Shown: piece after piece, positions 24,104-48,800 of the stretch
How the letters are laid out: each line of letters opens with the position of its first letter
How positions within the stretch are numbered: position 1 is the stretch's first letter
Source: Antedon bifida
Taxonomy: Eukaryota > Echinodermata > Crinoidea > Comatulida > Antedonidae
Direction of reading: 5' to 3'
Assembly (NCBI GenBank): GCA_963402885.1
Contig: OY727093.1
Coordinates: 30,007,409-30,071,408 of the forward strand
Length of the DNA: 64,000 bases
The notes under the pieces: model-generated
Database searches by the model: none
What the model was told of the DNA's origin: nothing
The model's input: only the letters and a program-made list of their open reading frames with translations
Translations under genes and position numbers: made by a program

Positions 24104-25634
24104 TTTTATTCTGTAAAGAAATATATAAGCTGATAAAATAAACTGTGGAATACAGCAGGCAAAAGTAGCCTATTATCTGTCAAATGGTTCAGCATTATTA
24201 AAAATAAATGTTAATTATAAGAAAACTCTGTTTTGTGATTGGTCAGAGTAGTTGAATAGTAAAAATAACACTTGGACAATGCACAGCAGAAACCATGGTG
24301 AACTACTGTATAAATATATATTTTAAACATCATTCAAACCAATTATATTGTTAATTCTATAAAAGGTATCCCTATTATATTCCTTTCAACCAATGATTGG
24401 CTGCTTGTCAAAGTCTACATTAGCCTATATGTGTCTTTAATTGTTATATTTTAATAGCTGAAATATTTTATAAAATCACACCATTGAATAAATACCTGTG
24501 TTTTTCTTTTCTTTGACAAATTTCAAGAACTTATATATGTTTGTAAATCAGAATAATGGACTCAAAACGTCTTAAAACTGGGAACTCGCCTTGAAAATGG
24601 AAAATCCCCACTAACAAGGGAATTTCCGGCCAACACGTCATAGTGATAAAAAAAAAACCTCGATTGGTGGCGCAAATTGAATGTTAAAACAAAACAGAGA
24701 CGATTTAAAACCGTATTTGCTTTATAAATTAGGCATAATGTTAATTGACAAACAAAATGATCTAGTAGAATAAATCTAAATGTTTGTTAATTGTGTTAAT
24801 TGGATGATTTGTTACGGTTTGAATATTTAGAAAACAAGATCGTTAAAAACCCGAGACAACTGAACTTCCAAAACTTTGAGACTGATTTAACCCGTGGGGG
24901 CGGAGACTAAAAAACTTCTCTCATCACCGCGCGCGTCTCATGTGGAACTAACTTTGTGCATGACGTAATAACAGTGACGTTTATTAGCCAATCAATGAAC
25001 CGCTTGCATTTAGCACACAATTTACCAGTACAGACTCTACACGTCACGTACACCACCACCGAACTCGACCACCGCCAGGAGGCGTGCGTGTGTGTGTATA
25101 TTATGCGAAAAGTAACTTTTGTTAGGCCTAGTTTTTAGTATAAAAATAAGTTGTAAAACGTTGATGTTGTAACAAGATTCGTATCCCGAGATAGTTTATC
25201 TTTAGAGTACGTTATTACTACTCATTATAATAACTTGTTATTTAATTATACGTAACATGCTGGTGATGTTTAGTGCATGAGAGGTACTTGCACTGGCAGC
25301 AGTGTAGGTACCTGGATGAAAGGTCTTGAACGCCTGTATGTATGTGGGAATTCATGTATGTGTAGAGGTCACCTTGTGCTGTGTAGGGGCCTAGGCTACG
25401 TATTAAAAGATTGTTCTCTGACCTCCAATACTGCAAAACATAGATAAATTCCCTTTTTACTCCTATGATCTTTTATTGTAATTTTCTATGGAATAAATAG
25501 TGTGTGGCTACCTTGTTTTTAATTAAGTTCATAACTATTATTAATATAATAATAATAATAATAATAAATTATTTTGTAATAACTTTTAACAATTTATTTA
25601 CAGAAAACAACTAGAACTAGGCCCAAGTAAAACA
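24104..25634. promoter_or_regulatory. Divergent promoter region between the polymerase-helicase and SQOR genes
   Basis: The two start codons are about 1.5 kb apart and point away from each other. Acceptors just before each ATG (ending at 24113 on the minus strand and at about 25602 on the plus strand) imply leader exons here. The part from about 24580 to 25110 is richer in CpG (for example CACCGCGCGCGTCTC) and has TGACGT words near 24961 and 24975. No promoter element can be proven. Confidence 0.45.
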
Positions 25635-37767
<12,133 letters not shown>

Positions 37768-39100
37768 AGGGATGGTAATCTGTATCATTGGTACTGAAAT
37801 ATAAATAAGATTTTTTTAACATTACATAGTATATATTTTTATGATAAGACTTATCAGTACTCGATTACTATGTATCTATTACTCAGTCAAAAATTTGATT
37901 TTTATTTTTGTTAAATTAAGTTTACAAATGAAAGTAATTGCAAGACAATTAAAGATTTTATAACAATTTTAGATTTTTTACAAATTCATTAAGCCCTTAA
38001 CATAGCCTTGTCCTCTCTGACTTAAATTTTAATAAGTCAGTTTTTAAAGCTTTACTTAGTTAATGTTTATTGATCCAATCATGAATATACAACTAGCTTT
38101 ATTTTTAGATGCCTCACAGTATTAGAAATATGTATTCCATTTCAAAATTAGGTAATTTTTAAACTACAGTCTTCGTACAAGAATGTTATGAAACTATACT
38201 AGCATAACTAGTTAACACATAACAGAACATTATGACAGAACATCGTGACAGAACATCATGACGTCTTAAAACTAATCAGAAGCGTTGAGAACGCAGATGT
38301 GTCCAATATCATGATGAAATGCAACTTTATTGCAATTGAAAAATTAACGTTTATGAAAGAAAAGTGTTGCATGTGGCGCAGTGTGTTGGGCGTTGGATTA
38401 CTGATCGTGGTTCGAATCCAACTCTCACCGCATTGCTTGTATCCTTTAGGCAAGACACTTTACTTACATTTACACATACTCTCCACCCAGGTGTATAAAA
38501 TGGGTACCCGGTTAGATCAAGCCGATTACAAGCTGCATTATTATGAGAGTATGTTTCTATACGTGTTTGACCGGGGTAATAATGTGCAGCGCATTGAAAG
38601 CTTGCTTATATGCGCTAAAGAATGAACTATTAATATTATTATATGTTTCTTTACTCTCTACTACTAAACAACGATGCCTTAACTAGATTTTGATTACAGT
38701 ATTCATTTTTCAAATAAGATAATCAGTATAATTATAGCAGCATGAAATGCAATAAAATGGAATTAGAAATGCATATTTGTATTGTTGTAATTAAGCTGAT
38801 GAGTCTATTAATACTATTGCACATATAGATATATGATATATTCTGTATATATTTCTATATATATATATATTTGAATGTAGCCTTTAAATGGTACAGTATT
38901 CTACATCACATGAAATATCAAGCGCGGATTTAGGCGGAGGCTTTAGTTTCCCCCCACCCCACCTAAAATAGTAATAGCCATGTCTTTTGCAATCTAACAG
39001 ATTGTTTTTATCATTTATGAAATGTTAACCCTTAATCTATAATGCTGGATCTGCCCCTGAATATGTTTACTCTGACAGCTTGATGTTGCATCCAACGTAC
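37768..39100. other. Intergenic gap between convergent SQOR and Kelch genes
   Basis: AT-rich DNA holding both 3' UTRs, a complete-looking SINE (38362-38645), a TA-rich microsatellite near 38850-38870 and a short GGATTTAGGCGGAGG... repeat scrap near 38930-39058. No coding exon seen. Confidence 0.55.
38362..38645 (+). repeat. tRNA-derived SINE, family A, near full length
   Basis: GTGGCGCAGTGTGTTGGGCG (A-box side), GGTTCGAATCC (B box), a conserved body (TCTCCACCCAGGTGTA, TGGGTACCCGG, GAGTATGTTTC, ACGTGTTTGACC) and an ATT-rich tail. The body matches the minus-strand copy at 2920-3190. Confidence 0.82.
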
Positions 39101-40966
39101 TTAACTAGATTCTTCTGCTTTTATCAGTGTAAAAGGAGGGCCTAGGTATTTTATGCCCGCAACACATCCATGGAAACATAGTCCTTCTGGCATTGATGTC
39201 TCCCCCACCCACTTATCGAGAACAGGGTCGAAAGATTCAACTTTTTTTACATGTTTCTGAAGCTCGCCGCCGGTCACAAAGATCTTTCTCCCGACGACTG
39301 CTGCAGACGGACAATTGCGTTTGTATCTCATTGGGTTAGCTGTACACATGGACATCATCTTTGGATCCAACACTGTCACCTCTTTCATTGTACAGTTACC
39401 CATAAGATACAGGTTCTCATTTAAAGAAACGGCAGGAAACATTGCTCTCGTCATACCAGATGTTAAGATCACATTACATTCTAAAGTGTCCAGATCAAAA
39501 ACTTGAACGGAACAGACACGAGTGAAACACAAAGGGCCTATGATGTATAGCTTATTACGCATGGCTGCTAGACTTGAATTGCTGTTTGTTGGATTAATAT
39601 GTCCGATGATCGACCAAGATTTGACCTCTGGGTCATACACCTCGATACTCGTTAATGTGTTGTCGTCATCTTCACCGGCTACTACGTAAATCTTCCTGTT
39701 GAAACTCGTAGAAGCATGATTGCATCGTGCCCTTTGTAAGCCTGCGACTTGTTGCCATTCGTTTTTCACTAAAGAGTATTTCCAAACATGGTTGCACACA
39801 TGTTCCTCGTGGAAACCACCGATTACATAAATATCTTGATTGATGGAAGTGACGCTGTAATCCGTGTGCGAGAACGGAAGTTGCGTAAGGTTGTACCAAC
39901 AGCCTTCGTGGTAAAATATAACATCTTTTTGCCATTTTCTGTCAGAGGTCATACCACCAACAACTATAAGTATATTGTGAAGCATTGATGGTCTTGGATA
40001 TCTCACCAGCTTCCCTTTAACTATCATCTCCTGAAGATTTAAAGCCTCTTTCACCATTTCTTTACATTCCTTAACAGCTATAAAAGCAAAATTGGATTTC
40101 AGAATATCGTTAATAATTGACTTGTCAACGAATTCTAGCCTCACACATTCTAAGACGGATTTAAAACATTTGGCTCTTTGCGGTTCAAAGTTGACCCATT
40201 TTATACATGCCTTTAAAACAGAGTCTTCTTTACTAACGTACAGTCTTTTATCGGATACTAACTGGATTAGCTTGTCTTCGCTTATTGAAAGAAACTCTTT
40301 TGTTAGTGAAATTTCGATGAAATTGACCAAGATATAATCCCAGGCTTCCGACATCAGGTTCTGTTGGCTGTATGAATCGGCAATTTGATGGATTCTGAGA
40401 CAGTTGGACGGCTGTAGATGCGTCATCAGAAAAGATTCACATTCTGCAACGAGCCGAGGATACTGAAGAAAACAAGCAGTTGCTAATAAGTCACCTGCCG
40501 TTGACAGTTTGATCTCAATTTGTCCCAGGTACAAGTAGTCGATGATTTTCCCCAGCATGTCTGGTTTGACATCATGGAGGTCAATAACACTCTGAGAACT
40601 TTCCCGTAAATCGTCGAGGAACATAGCTTGAAAGAACGGACTGCTTGCAGCTAGGATGCTTTTGTGGCAGTGGATCATTAGGTCTCCAGATTGCAACACA
40701 ACATCTGTCAATTTTCCAAGTTTTCTTTGCTCCTGTAAGACCAACAAAAGGTCCGTGGCAAGGGGTTTGTTTGTGAAAGTAATAGTAGCGCCATGGTCCA
40801 TGTAATGGTCTTCTAGTGTATTGCCACATTGTATGCCTTTGTCTTCTTCATAGATTACGGTATCTTTGTGGGTTATTGCTTTGTACTCTGTAGTTGTTCC
40901 ATGAAACCCCTCCTCCTCCACTATGAGAGCAATGTCACTACATTCTATTTCTAAAGCTGCTGCCAT
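39101..40966 (-). CDS. BTB-BACK-Kelch protein (KLHL type)
   Basis: A single coding exon of 621 residues; the first ATG is at 40966, and an acceptor about 15 bases upstream shows a spliced leader exon. An N-terminal extension of ~80 residues precedes the BTB domain (TDVVLQSGDLMIHCHKSIL, then AASSPFFQAMF, about residues 85-185). BACK follows (NCLRIHQIADSY to FVDKSIINDIL, about 190-300). The rest holds five or six kelch blades (for example VIGGFHEEHVCNHVWKY, VVAGEDDDNTLTSIEVYDP and VTGGELQKHVKKVESFDP). In this family the BTB/BACK part binds Cullin 3 and the propeller recruits substrates for ubiquitin transfer. The substrate cannot be told. Adjacent genes give no functional hint. Confidence 0.93.
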   Translation of the reverse strand: MAAALEIECSDIALIVEEEGFHGTTTEYKAITHKDTVIYEEDKGIQCGNTLEDHYMDHGATITFTNKPLATDLLLVLQEQRKLGKLTDVVLQSGDLMIHCHKSILAASSPFFQAMFLDDLRESSQSVIDLHDVKPDMLGKIIDYLYLGQIEIKLSTAGDLLATACFLQYPRLVAECESFLMTHLQPSNCLRIHQIADSYSQQNLMSEAWDYILVNFIEISLTKEFLSISEDKLIQLVSDKRLYVSKEDSVLKACIKWVNFEPQRAKCFKSVLECVRLEFVDKSIINDILKSNFAFIAVKECKEMVKEALNLQEMIVKGKLVRYPRPSMLHNILIVVGGMTSDRKWQKDVIFYHEGCWYNLTQLPFSHTDYSVTSINQDIYVIGGFHEEHVCNHVWKYSLVKNEWQQVAGLQRARCNHASTSFNRKIYVVAGEDDDNTLTSIEVYDPEVKSWSIIGHINPTNSNSSLAAMRNKLYIIGPLCFTRVCSVQVFDLDTLECNVILTSGMTRAMFPAVSLNENLYLMGNCTMKEVTVLDPKMMSMCTANPMRYKRNCPSAAVVGRKIFVTGGELQKHVKKVESFDPVLDKWVGETSMPEGLCFHGCVAGIKYLGPPFTLIKAEESS

Positions 40967-40981
40967 TGTCTCTAACAATTT

Positions 40982-42071
40982 CCTAAAAAAATAAAAATTA
41001 ACACTTTATCCATATTGCTTTATTTCATCAGCAGATCCAGGGGGTAGCCCAATCTCCCCTTTTGACAACTTTTTTTTATATGTATTCAACATATCTTTCT
41101 ATATATATCCAGCCCTGAATTATTAGTATTTCTCTTTGCTTATTATTATATCATGATCTTTTTACTGACGACATACATTCTGGTTGCCCAACCCTGACTG
41201 GTCACCATGCACAAAATAATATATCATAAATAAACAATTACATTTAGCAAAACTTAACAGGAAACCAATACTGTACAGGCAAAAAACATAAGGACAATAC
41301 TCCACCTGTCTGTCTACTCTCTAGTTGTATGCGATTACCCCCTTAAATAGTTACCGGCGGCGAGGTACACCCATTCTGCAGACTACATTATGTGCACATC
41401 ACATCCAGGGGTCAGTTGTCAGCGCATCATTTGCAGCAGTGCTAATGTGTTGACCTAAAACAGCGTTATGGTTTCATATATAACGATGTACGTATTTTAT
41501 TTTTAGCCTAAGGTCCTTCAACAACGACGTTTACGTGGGTACGTGCACTGTACTTCAACTGTCATACCTACCTTGTTTAGTAAAGATCAATTTTGTTACG
41601 AAAATTAACAGGGCTGCTTCTTGTCTCCAGGCCATTTGTTTATGTTAAATTGCGCCCTCAAACGTTACAGACAGAAAGACGATGTTCAATACATTATCAC
41701 TCAGAACCTCGTTCTATACGTACTACTGTACTTTAATATGTCGATAATTGCTTCACCAACTACAACCAAACTGAAGCTTGTAAATAAATGAAAGTTATTT
41801 TATTTTTACATATTATTTTATTTAATAAAAAAAAGTAAGTACAGTGTATTTATAGAGGGCCATATGGTGCATACCGTAAAATTGTTTTAAAATGTTCAAA
41901 TGGGACATGAAATAGCTAGTTGGCCTTCCTTCTATGAATCGTAAAACAAAACAATAGGCATATTATAGAAATGAAAACACACATGTAACACTAAAGGATC
42001 GCTTTAGCAACTACGCACATCCTTGTAAAAATGTTTATGTTTATTCCTTTGAGTGGTAATTATAATAATGT
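40982..42071. other. Intergenic region upstream of the Kelch gene
   Basis: Holds the Kelch gene's leader exon(s) and promoter and the 3' side of the minus-strand fucosyltransferase. A short scrap near 41025-41115 (GCAGATCCAGGGGGTAGCCC) resembles dispersed repeat ends. Nothing else is recognised. Confidence 0.45.
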
Positions 42072-43394
42072 TTAAATAAGACCAGGCGGAATGTTTGTTT
42101 TATTCCTACATGACTTGAACCAAGCTCGTGAATTTAAAGCGTTCTTATTTTTAGTACCACTTTTCGATCGTTTTAAAGTTGGTATTAGATTACAGAAAGA
42201 GGAAGACTTTAAAATAGGATATGTACTCTTAACTTGATCCTTCGTCTTCCATCCGAAAAACTTGTTGTAGAGGTCATCGTTTCTGTCTAAAAGTTGAATG
42301 AAATCTGCAAGATGCGTGACGTTTGCAAAGTCACTGATGTGTATAAAAGAATAGCGCGGTAGATGACGTAGATAGTCTGCCTTCGGCGCCCCATACACAA
42401 TTGGAACGATATTTTTGGACAAACTCGTAAGCCACAACTTATGTGTGATGTACTCGTCGCACTCAGCGTCTTCTAGCGCTAAATTAAATTTATATTTTGA
42501 CATTAATTCACTACAATTTTCTAATGATGAACATTTAATGTTACCGCATTCACCGAACGTGTCCACGCCGATTAAACGATCTAGTTTTTCTATAAACGTT
42601 CGCATTGGCCAAAAAGCAGATTTTTTACAATCGTTTACTAACCACGATAAAAGTTTCGTCTTTTTCCTGGCTACGTTAGAACCACCGGATTCTGGACGCG
42701 GTTCGACGAAACCAAATGGTTGATAGATATCAGCTGAGCTATGATAAGACCAAATGTAATCTACATTCAAATCGTCTATGCCTTCTACCAATAATGTAGC
42801 CATCCTCAATGGTGATTCGTAACCAAAAAGTATCCAGCTTTGAGTTGTGTATTTATAACTTAGCGTACGTATTTGTGCTGAATGTTTATCAAGTGTATCC
42901 AGCGTTATACCGAACACCGTTGAATCCTGTCTTTCCATTAGTTTCAAGTCAGACCCTAAAGTCAAACTTATTTTCGCATTTTGTTCATGACAAGTTAATG
43001 TTGCCTGTAATGATATGTTGTCGTGTTTTTTTAATAAAGATCTTAGTTCCGAAAATCTATCAAGTTTTTGAACATCGTACAAATCAGCGAATGCAAGAAT
43101 TTTCCATTCGTTCCGTTCTTCGTTATTTGTTTGATGTATGTCTACACGGTTCGTTTTTTGGGGGTAATCTCGCTTCACTGGTGGTAACTCGATTAGTTCA
43201 AGCGCCGCCACCTCCGGGTTGTTATCCACATACCCCTTGTCCATAATACGTCCAGATTCTTTGTCATTGTTGATTGGTGGTTGTTTGACGGATGTATATC
43301 CCTTAACAACGTAAATTAAGTTTGTAATGATCATTCCAGATGCTAATACAAACATAATGCAAACAACATGATGCACTCGGCAGTCTCGTATCAT
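42072..43394 (-). CDS. Alpha-1,3-fucosyltransferase (GT10), minus-strand paralogue
   Basis: One exon, 440 residues. Type II membrane topology: a short cytoplasmic start (MIRDCRVHH), a transmembrane anchor (VVCIMFVLASGMIITNLIYV), a stem, then the catalytic domain. Seen: SWLVNDCKKSAFWPMRTFIE, VDTFGECGN and the GT10 signature YKFNLALEDAECDEYITHKL followed by VPIVYGAP. In this family the enzyme transfers fucose from GDP-fucose to GlcNAc on glycans in the Golgi. EDAECDEYITHKL replaces the usual FENS..DYITEK, so the Glu of TEK is a His here; activity may differ. An acceptor-like TTTTATAG lies right before the ATG, as in the other two copies, suggesting a spliced leader. It is clearly more distant from the tandem pair than they are from each other. 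Confidence 0.92.
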   Translation of the reverse strand: MIRDCRVHHVVCIMFVLASGMIITNLIYVVKGYTSVKQPPINNDKESGRIMDKGYVDNNPEVAALELIELPPVKRDYPQKTNRVDIHQTNNEERNEWKILAFADLYDVQKLDRFSELRSLLKKHDNISLQATLTCHEQNAKISLTLGSDLKLMERQDSTVFGITLDTLDKHSAQIRTLSYKYTTQSWILFGYESPLRMATLLVEGIDDLNVDYIWSYHSSADIYQPFGFVEPRPESGGSNVARKKTKLLSWLVNDCKKSAFWPMRTFIEKLDRLIGVDTFGECGNIKCSSLENCSELMSKYKFNLALEDAECDEYITHKLWLTSLSKNIVPIVYGAPKADYLRHLPRYSFIHISDFANVTHLADFIQLLDRNDDLYNKFFGWKTKDQVKSTYPILKSSSFCNLIPTLKRSKSGTKNKNALNSRAWFKSCRNKTNIPPGLI

Positions 43395-43477
43395 CTATAA
43401 AACAAGATTAAAATGTAAGACTGTATTATAACAATGAATAAATCACTGATCAGAACGTTTTTGGTCGTTTTCCTACA

Positions 43478-44000
43478 GACAGTGGCGTAACGCATGTCCC
43501 TGGTTTAGGAATCAACGCTGGAGACCTCGGGCGTTTTTAGCTTTTTCGACACATTTTAGTTCCTGTTTGTTTTCCTCTGGGCACTGTTCAGGTGCCCCTA
43601 AGCTCCGGGTTCTTTTCGTACATAAGTTGGGGGACCTCTCGTGAAACGTCACAAAATAAACATTAATATTCATTAGTCATATCCATAAGGAGAATAAGAA
43701 GCTAACTACAATTCGCTAATGCAAACGATTTCTGTCGAGCCGTCTGTGTAGTCGAGTAGATAAGACTTTACATGTCGATGGGGTTCGACTCCCATGAGCT
43801 ACTTCTCTTACTTTATAGTGAGAGAGAGAATATTTAGAGAGTTAGGTTTAATTAACAACTCCCTGGGTTTAGTTATATTTAAGAAGTAGTTCGGCTATCT
43901 TTCACATGGGGTCCCCAACTTATGTACGGAAAAACATTTTCCTCCGGGGCCCCTGGGTTTAGCCAGTTGGTGCTCATAGCCGTTACGCCATTGCCTACAG
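43478..44000. repeat. CAGTGGCGTAACG-type element with a tRNA-like SINE inside
   Basis: Starts CAGTGGCGTAACGCATGTCC and ends CATAGCCGTTACGCCATTGC, the inverted ends of this family. Inside, 43733-43805 has A-box-like GTGTAGTCGAGTAGATAAG and B-box GGTTCGACTCC, read on the plus strand, so a SINE appears to have inserted into it. Confidence 0.65.
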
Positions 44001-44916
44001 ACAGTATTGTTCCAGGTGCTGTGGAATTTCTTTTCGGGAATGCAGATAGGCCTCTACTGAAAATTATAGGAGATACCCGGCCTATCTATAGGTAAACACT
44101 TCCATAGTATTTATATTATAGTTGCATTCAGAGTGTGGCTTCGTGTGGCTTATCGGTCTAAGTGCGCTTGTTCAAAGAATAGATTATGTATTCGTTTTAA
44201 AAGACCACCACTGCTCACGTAGTATCATACTGCTCACAGCATACAATTATTACAACAGACAACCACAGAGGACCTCCATGAACAGACCACGGACCTATGC
44301 AATGTTATAGCTACATGCATAGACCACTAAGTTATAGGCCCATGCATAAAGCATGCATCAACACATAAACCATGCATCAACACATAATCCAGTAACAAAA
44401 TGTAACAATTACCTGAAAAACCATAGTGAACAGCACATACGTCCGGCTGACAATGCGTGAGTTTTTGCCAAAATATAACACTATAAGCCTTTTTGTAACC
44501 CCCTTTGTGTTTACTATAATAGGTAGTTCTAATGCTAATCTATCACGAAACTGTTCGGTTCAATCATTGCTCCATGGTTCAATCGGTAACCGAATACCCT
44601 AATGTGTGATGAACAAACAATGCCACGAGAAAACGATATGAAACTGTTTCTGTTTACACAATTAAGATATACTGAAGGGGTTTGTTAGTTGTTTGCTTAT
44701 GGTTTAGTATTATTACGTAGGCTGAAATTATCTCATTCATACTGGTATTGATTCAAATAAGCATACATTAAATATTGAAAGCAATAATGAATGTGCACTC
44801 AAGGACCAGAGTCGTGTCTTAATACATAAGCATCATACATTTTAATTAACTACTATTCAAATTAGTTAATTAAATGAGAGAAAGCTTTGTTTCTCTCATG
44901 CAGGCGGCGGAAGGGA

Positions 44917-45235
44917 GAAGTGGCGTAACGGCTTTGATGAGTGCTCACTGGCTAAACCCAGGGCCCCGGAGCTTAGGGGGACCATCTGCAGTTCCCAGAG
45001 AGAAAAGGCTAAAAACGCCCGAGGCCTCCAGCGTTGGAACTTGGCGGGCCACTTAGGTTTCCTAAACCAGGGGCCCATGCCTCTGCGTTACGCCACCGAA
45101 AGTGGGTGATGGTGGGTGGGGCCTCGGGCGTTTTTAGCCTTTTCGGCATGTTTTAATGCCTGTTTTTTTTCCTCTGGGCACTGCACATGGGTTTAGCCAG
45201 TGAGCACACATCATAGCCAACGCCACTGCCCCTTC
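44917..45235. repeat. CAGTGGCGTAACG-type element, one or two copies
   Basis: 44917-45100 runs from AGTGGCGTAACGGC to CTGCGTTACGCCACCG. A second partial copy in the opposite sense follows (CCTCGGGCGTTTTTAGCC, TTTAGCCAGTGAGC). Confidence 0.7.
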
Positions 45236-45566
45236 TCCCAGGGTCATTTACATTATTAGTCAACCTCTGGAAGATGAGAAAATAAATTACACCTTACATT
45301 AGTGTAGTCTGATTGGACTAATTTGTCTTGTAAATTTTTTTTTAGATTTGGACTAATTAAGTTGTATTGTAAGGGCTTAATTATGAAGTATAATGTAATT
45401 ATTGTGAGAGTAGCCTATTATTAAGTATTACAATCACAATCGATTTTCAAACATTACTGATTATACCAATATATACCAATATAATAAGACTCGAGTCACA
45501 ATCTATATACACATAAAATAACCGTATAGATGGTATAATTCGATTAAATACAATACAGCATTAATA

Positions 45567-45815
45567 TTATCTACTCATGACTCTGTATTGGTAGAGTACG
45601 GTCGGTTGACACCCGCCACTCGTATTTCTGACGAATAAAACTCCTACGGTGTCTGTTATATAAAGAGCGACCTGTGATCCTACGTTTACTGTATACATAC
45701 ATTGTTGGCATTCTTCAACTTCTGTATTGTTTTCATGTTTGTTCGCGTAACAATAGAACTTGTTGAAACGCTCACAGTCAGGTTTGTCAACGGATTCCCT
45801 TTTATAGGCCTGCAA
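45567..45815 (-). other. Short minus-strand open frame of doubtful status
   Basis: 82 codons with six cysteines (for example ECQQC). No signal peptide, known motif or splice context was seen. Its first ~22 codons lie in the fucosyltransferase leader that is duplicated at about 50605, where the frame is not maintained. It may be chance; kept only as a candidate. Confidence 0.15.
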
Positions 45816-48800
45816 CGCTGCAGTATATAGAACACCAACTCAATGTAAGTATTCTGTTTTCTTCATTAATTTTACGTTTAATATACAGACCTCCTATTGA
45901 TACAAGGTACTTATTATTGTACTGTCTTAGGCCTAGTGATGACGTAGTGTGCGTAGGCTATTTACACGTTGGTTATATATCTAATTAGGCTACAACTCCC
46001 TGTATTATTATAGGAAGGAGCACACATACACGTGTAAATGATCATGGACCAATAGAGATCTGATGGTCTGTGTTAACAATAGCCTCTGTACTTATATTAG
46101 TGTTTTTTAGGCCCAGGGTGTAGATATACACAGCGCCAGTGTAATTTTGAAAACCACGCGCTAGGGAACATGGTAATCAGTACAGGTGCTACACATACAT
46201 CACCACCTGTATAGAATCTGCTTTCGTCGACAGCTCAGTGAAAATCAGAAGACCACATATTTCCTGATGACGGTATATTGAATTAGTACATGCATGATTT
46301 TGTATACATTTTATTTTATTTTTTTCAGACATTTATCAACGCTTAAGGTTCAACGCATCAAGAAAAATGTTTGTAAGTACCGTAGACTTTTTTGTACGTT
46401 GTATTGACCTATAGGCTCATTAATTATAATATTAATCTGTACCCTCTCATCTTCATGAGATGTAACTACTCTGATGAAGGGCTAGTGTTGCTCGAAAGCT
46501 CTGCTAAATTTTCTGGTTTTACTTCATCGTTTTGATTTAGCTTTTTGCTTATTTTATTTTGTATCTCCATTGAAATCCAGCCACAGCATTGTCATTTAAA
46601 AAAAGTAATGTGCCTTTGGATTTATATATTACTGTAGTTCATTCATTCAATTGTTTAATCTCGAATATACAATTATTTTAATTTTATTATGTATTGAGAT
46701 TTAAATCTATTCCCTTTGTATTTTACCGGCCAGTGTGGTTATATTTCGTTCGTGTTTTTTTTGTATGTAAATTTGAGCTTTGTCCTGTTTATTGTCATTT
46801 TTTAGTCACTTTTATCATGTAAAAATCTCTCGCAATTCAGTTTTACTATGAATTTGATCTTGATAAATATACCATATGAATCAAATATGTTTTTAACAAT
46901 TTTAACGGTTTTACTTCTCAGAACAAACGTTATTTAACGACGAAAAAGATCTGGATCAGTTTCTTAAGTTTCATTGCAGTAGTCGGTACTGTAAAGTTAT
47001 TTCATGTTATCAAAATGGATTTTCCCGAAAAGAGTGACGTCCTGGACCCAGTACGTGGCGCTAGTAAACATTTTATTGCTAAAAATAAAGTCGTGAAAGC
47101 GAATCCTTTTCCCAGTAATACGAGTCCGAAAGAGATATTAATATTTGGAGACATTAGTGTCATCGAAAGTTGGTTTGAATTAAGTGTAATGGTCAAATGT
47201 TTTAGAGGCTCAAATGGTGTTAAACAATGTCCAGTATTTTGTCCGAAATATAATTCTTCAATTAATCTAACTTTAGGAAGTAAAACTTCAGATTATAAAA
47301 ACAAAGACGCAATCGTTTTCGGACTTTCGCCGTTCACTCTTCTTCGCCACCACGGTGAAGTTACTAACATTAAGAATCCGATATTCCCGCCAAATGTTTT
47401 GACTGTTTTTTACAGCATGGAGTGTCCATACAGAATCCATAAATGGATCTGGCGTATCCCGACTGGAAAGTACCACGTTACGATGACGTACCTCACAGGA
47501 TCCAATATAACAGTGCCCTATGCGTATTATAAACCATTTGAAAAGGAAAAAGGTCCTATTAAACGAAACTTCGCTGAGGGAAAATCTAAACTTATAGCGT
47601 GGATGGGTAGCAACTGCGTGAAGGAAGTATTTTGGCCTAGGATGGAGTTTATTCACCGTTTGCAGTCGCATATTCCCGTTGATACGTATGGAAAATGTGG
47701 CAACTTAACCTGCCTACCAAGACTTTCCAAAAAATGTGTTAACATGCTGCAACAATATAAATTCTATTTAGCGTTTGAGAATTCCGAATGTCATGAGTAT
47801 TTGACGGAAAAGTTTTGGGCTAGTTCCCTTCAAAACGACGTAGTTCCAATCGTTTACGGAGCTAGTAGAGAAGATTTTAAGAAATTTGCACCCGAAAATT
47901 CGTACATACACGTCGGTGATTTCAAAAACGTAAAAGAATTAGCAAGTTATATAAAATTACTCGATGAAAACGATCATCTTTATAATAAGTATTTTGAGTG
48001 GAAGACAAAAGGCACTGTTGTGAATGTGTATCCTCAAATGGAACCGTCCTATTTCTGTGAGGTTATACCATTTTTAGATAGAAATTTAGAACGTAAACCG
48101 CTTAAAGATTCCGTATGGTTTAACTCGTGTAGATCGAAAATCAAACATAAATTTGACCCTAAAAATATCGCCAGCTTTGATAACTGGTCAAGCTGGTAAG
48201 TTTGAAAGGAGAAATATGAAGATAATATAAATTATATAGTTAATATAAAAATAAATATTGATATTGTTTGTGTACTCATGATTGTATTTCTGTTTTAGTG
48301 CTGTTAGTGCAGGTCTTCCTTTATATCATATTAAACATACAACAATTCTCACTCCTGAGGACGATCAAAGCATATTGATCGAAACGTTGAGAAACTCAAC
48401 AGTTGTTTTTGCTGTTGAAAGCCCGATACTAAATGTAACACTTTTTTTTTATGAAGTACTGATCATTTTTGTGGTCCTTTTTGGAGTTCAATGTGTTGGG
48501 AAGAAGGAAGCAAGATTAAGGTATCCCTAATGTATCTAGTCTAAAATTTGGTTTGATTGCTAAGGTTACATCACATTGACTTGCAGGCTTCGTTATTCTC
48601 CATGTCACATGGTAATGTCTGTACCCAAATACATTTTGTCATGTAATTTACAGTTTACTTGTTATCATTTCAAATCTAAAAACTTAAATCAAGTTTTGTA
48701 TCTGTACAAAGTTTATGAAATTTAAACAACAAATAATTATAGATATAATTAAATGATTTGTTTAGGTTTGGAAATAAATAAGTGAAGTTAAGTAGCATAA

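Larger units (their letters stand above)
43395..46366. other. Repeat-rich intergenic region and shared leader/promoter of fucosyltransferase copy 1
   Basis: Contains two CAGTGGCGTAACG-type repeats (43478-44000 with a tRNA-like insert, 44917-45235), short repeats of ATGCATCAACACATAA near 44340-44395 and, from about 45750, the start of the duplicated fucosyltransferase unit. A donor after 45842 and an acceptor ending at 46328 mark a leader intron. A minus-strand open frame at 45815-45567 (82 codons, cysteine-rich) is unlike any family I know and only partly shared with the duplicate. Confidence 0.5.

Noticed and set aside
48282-48530. Small gene after fucosyltransferase copy 1
   Set aside because: The frame is not kept in the duplicate and lacks protein-like features; it is 3' flank.
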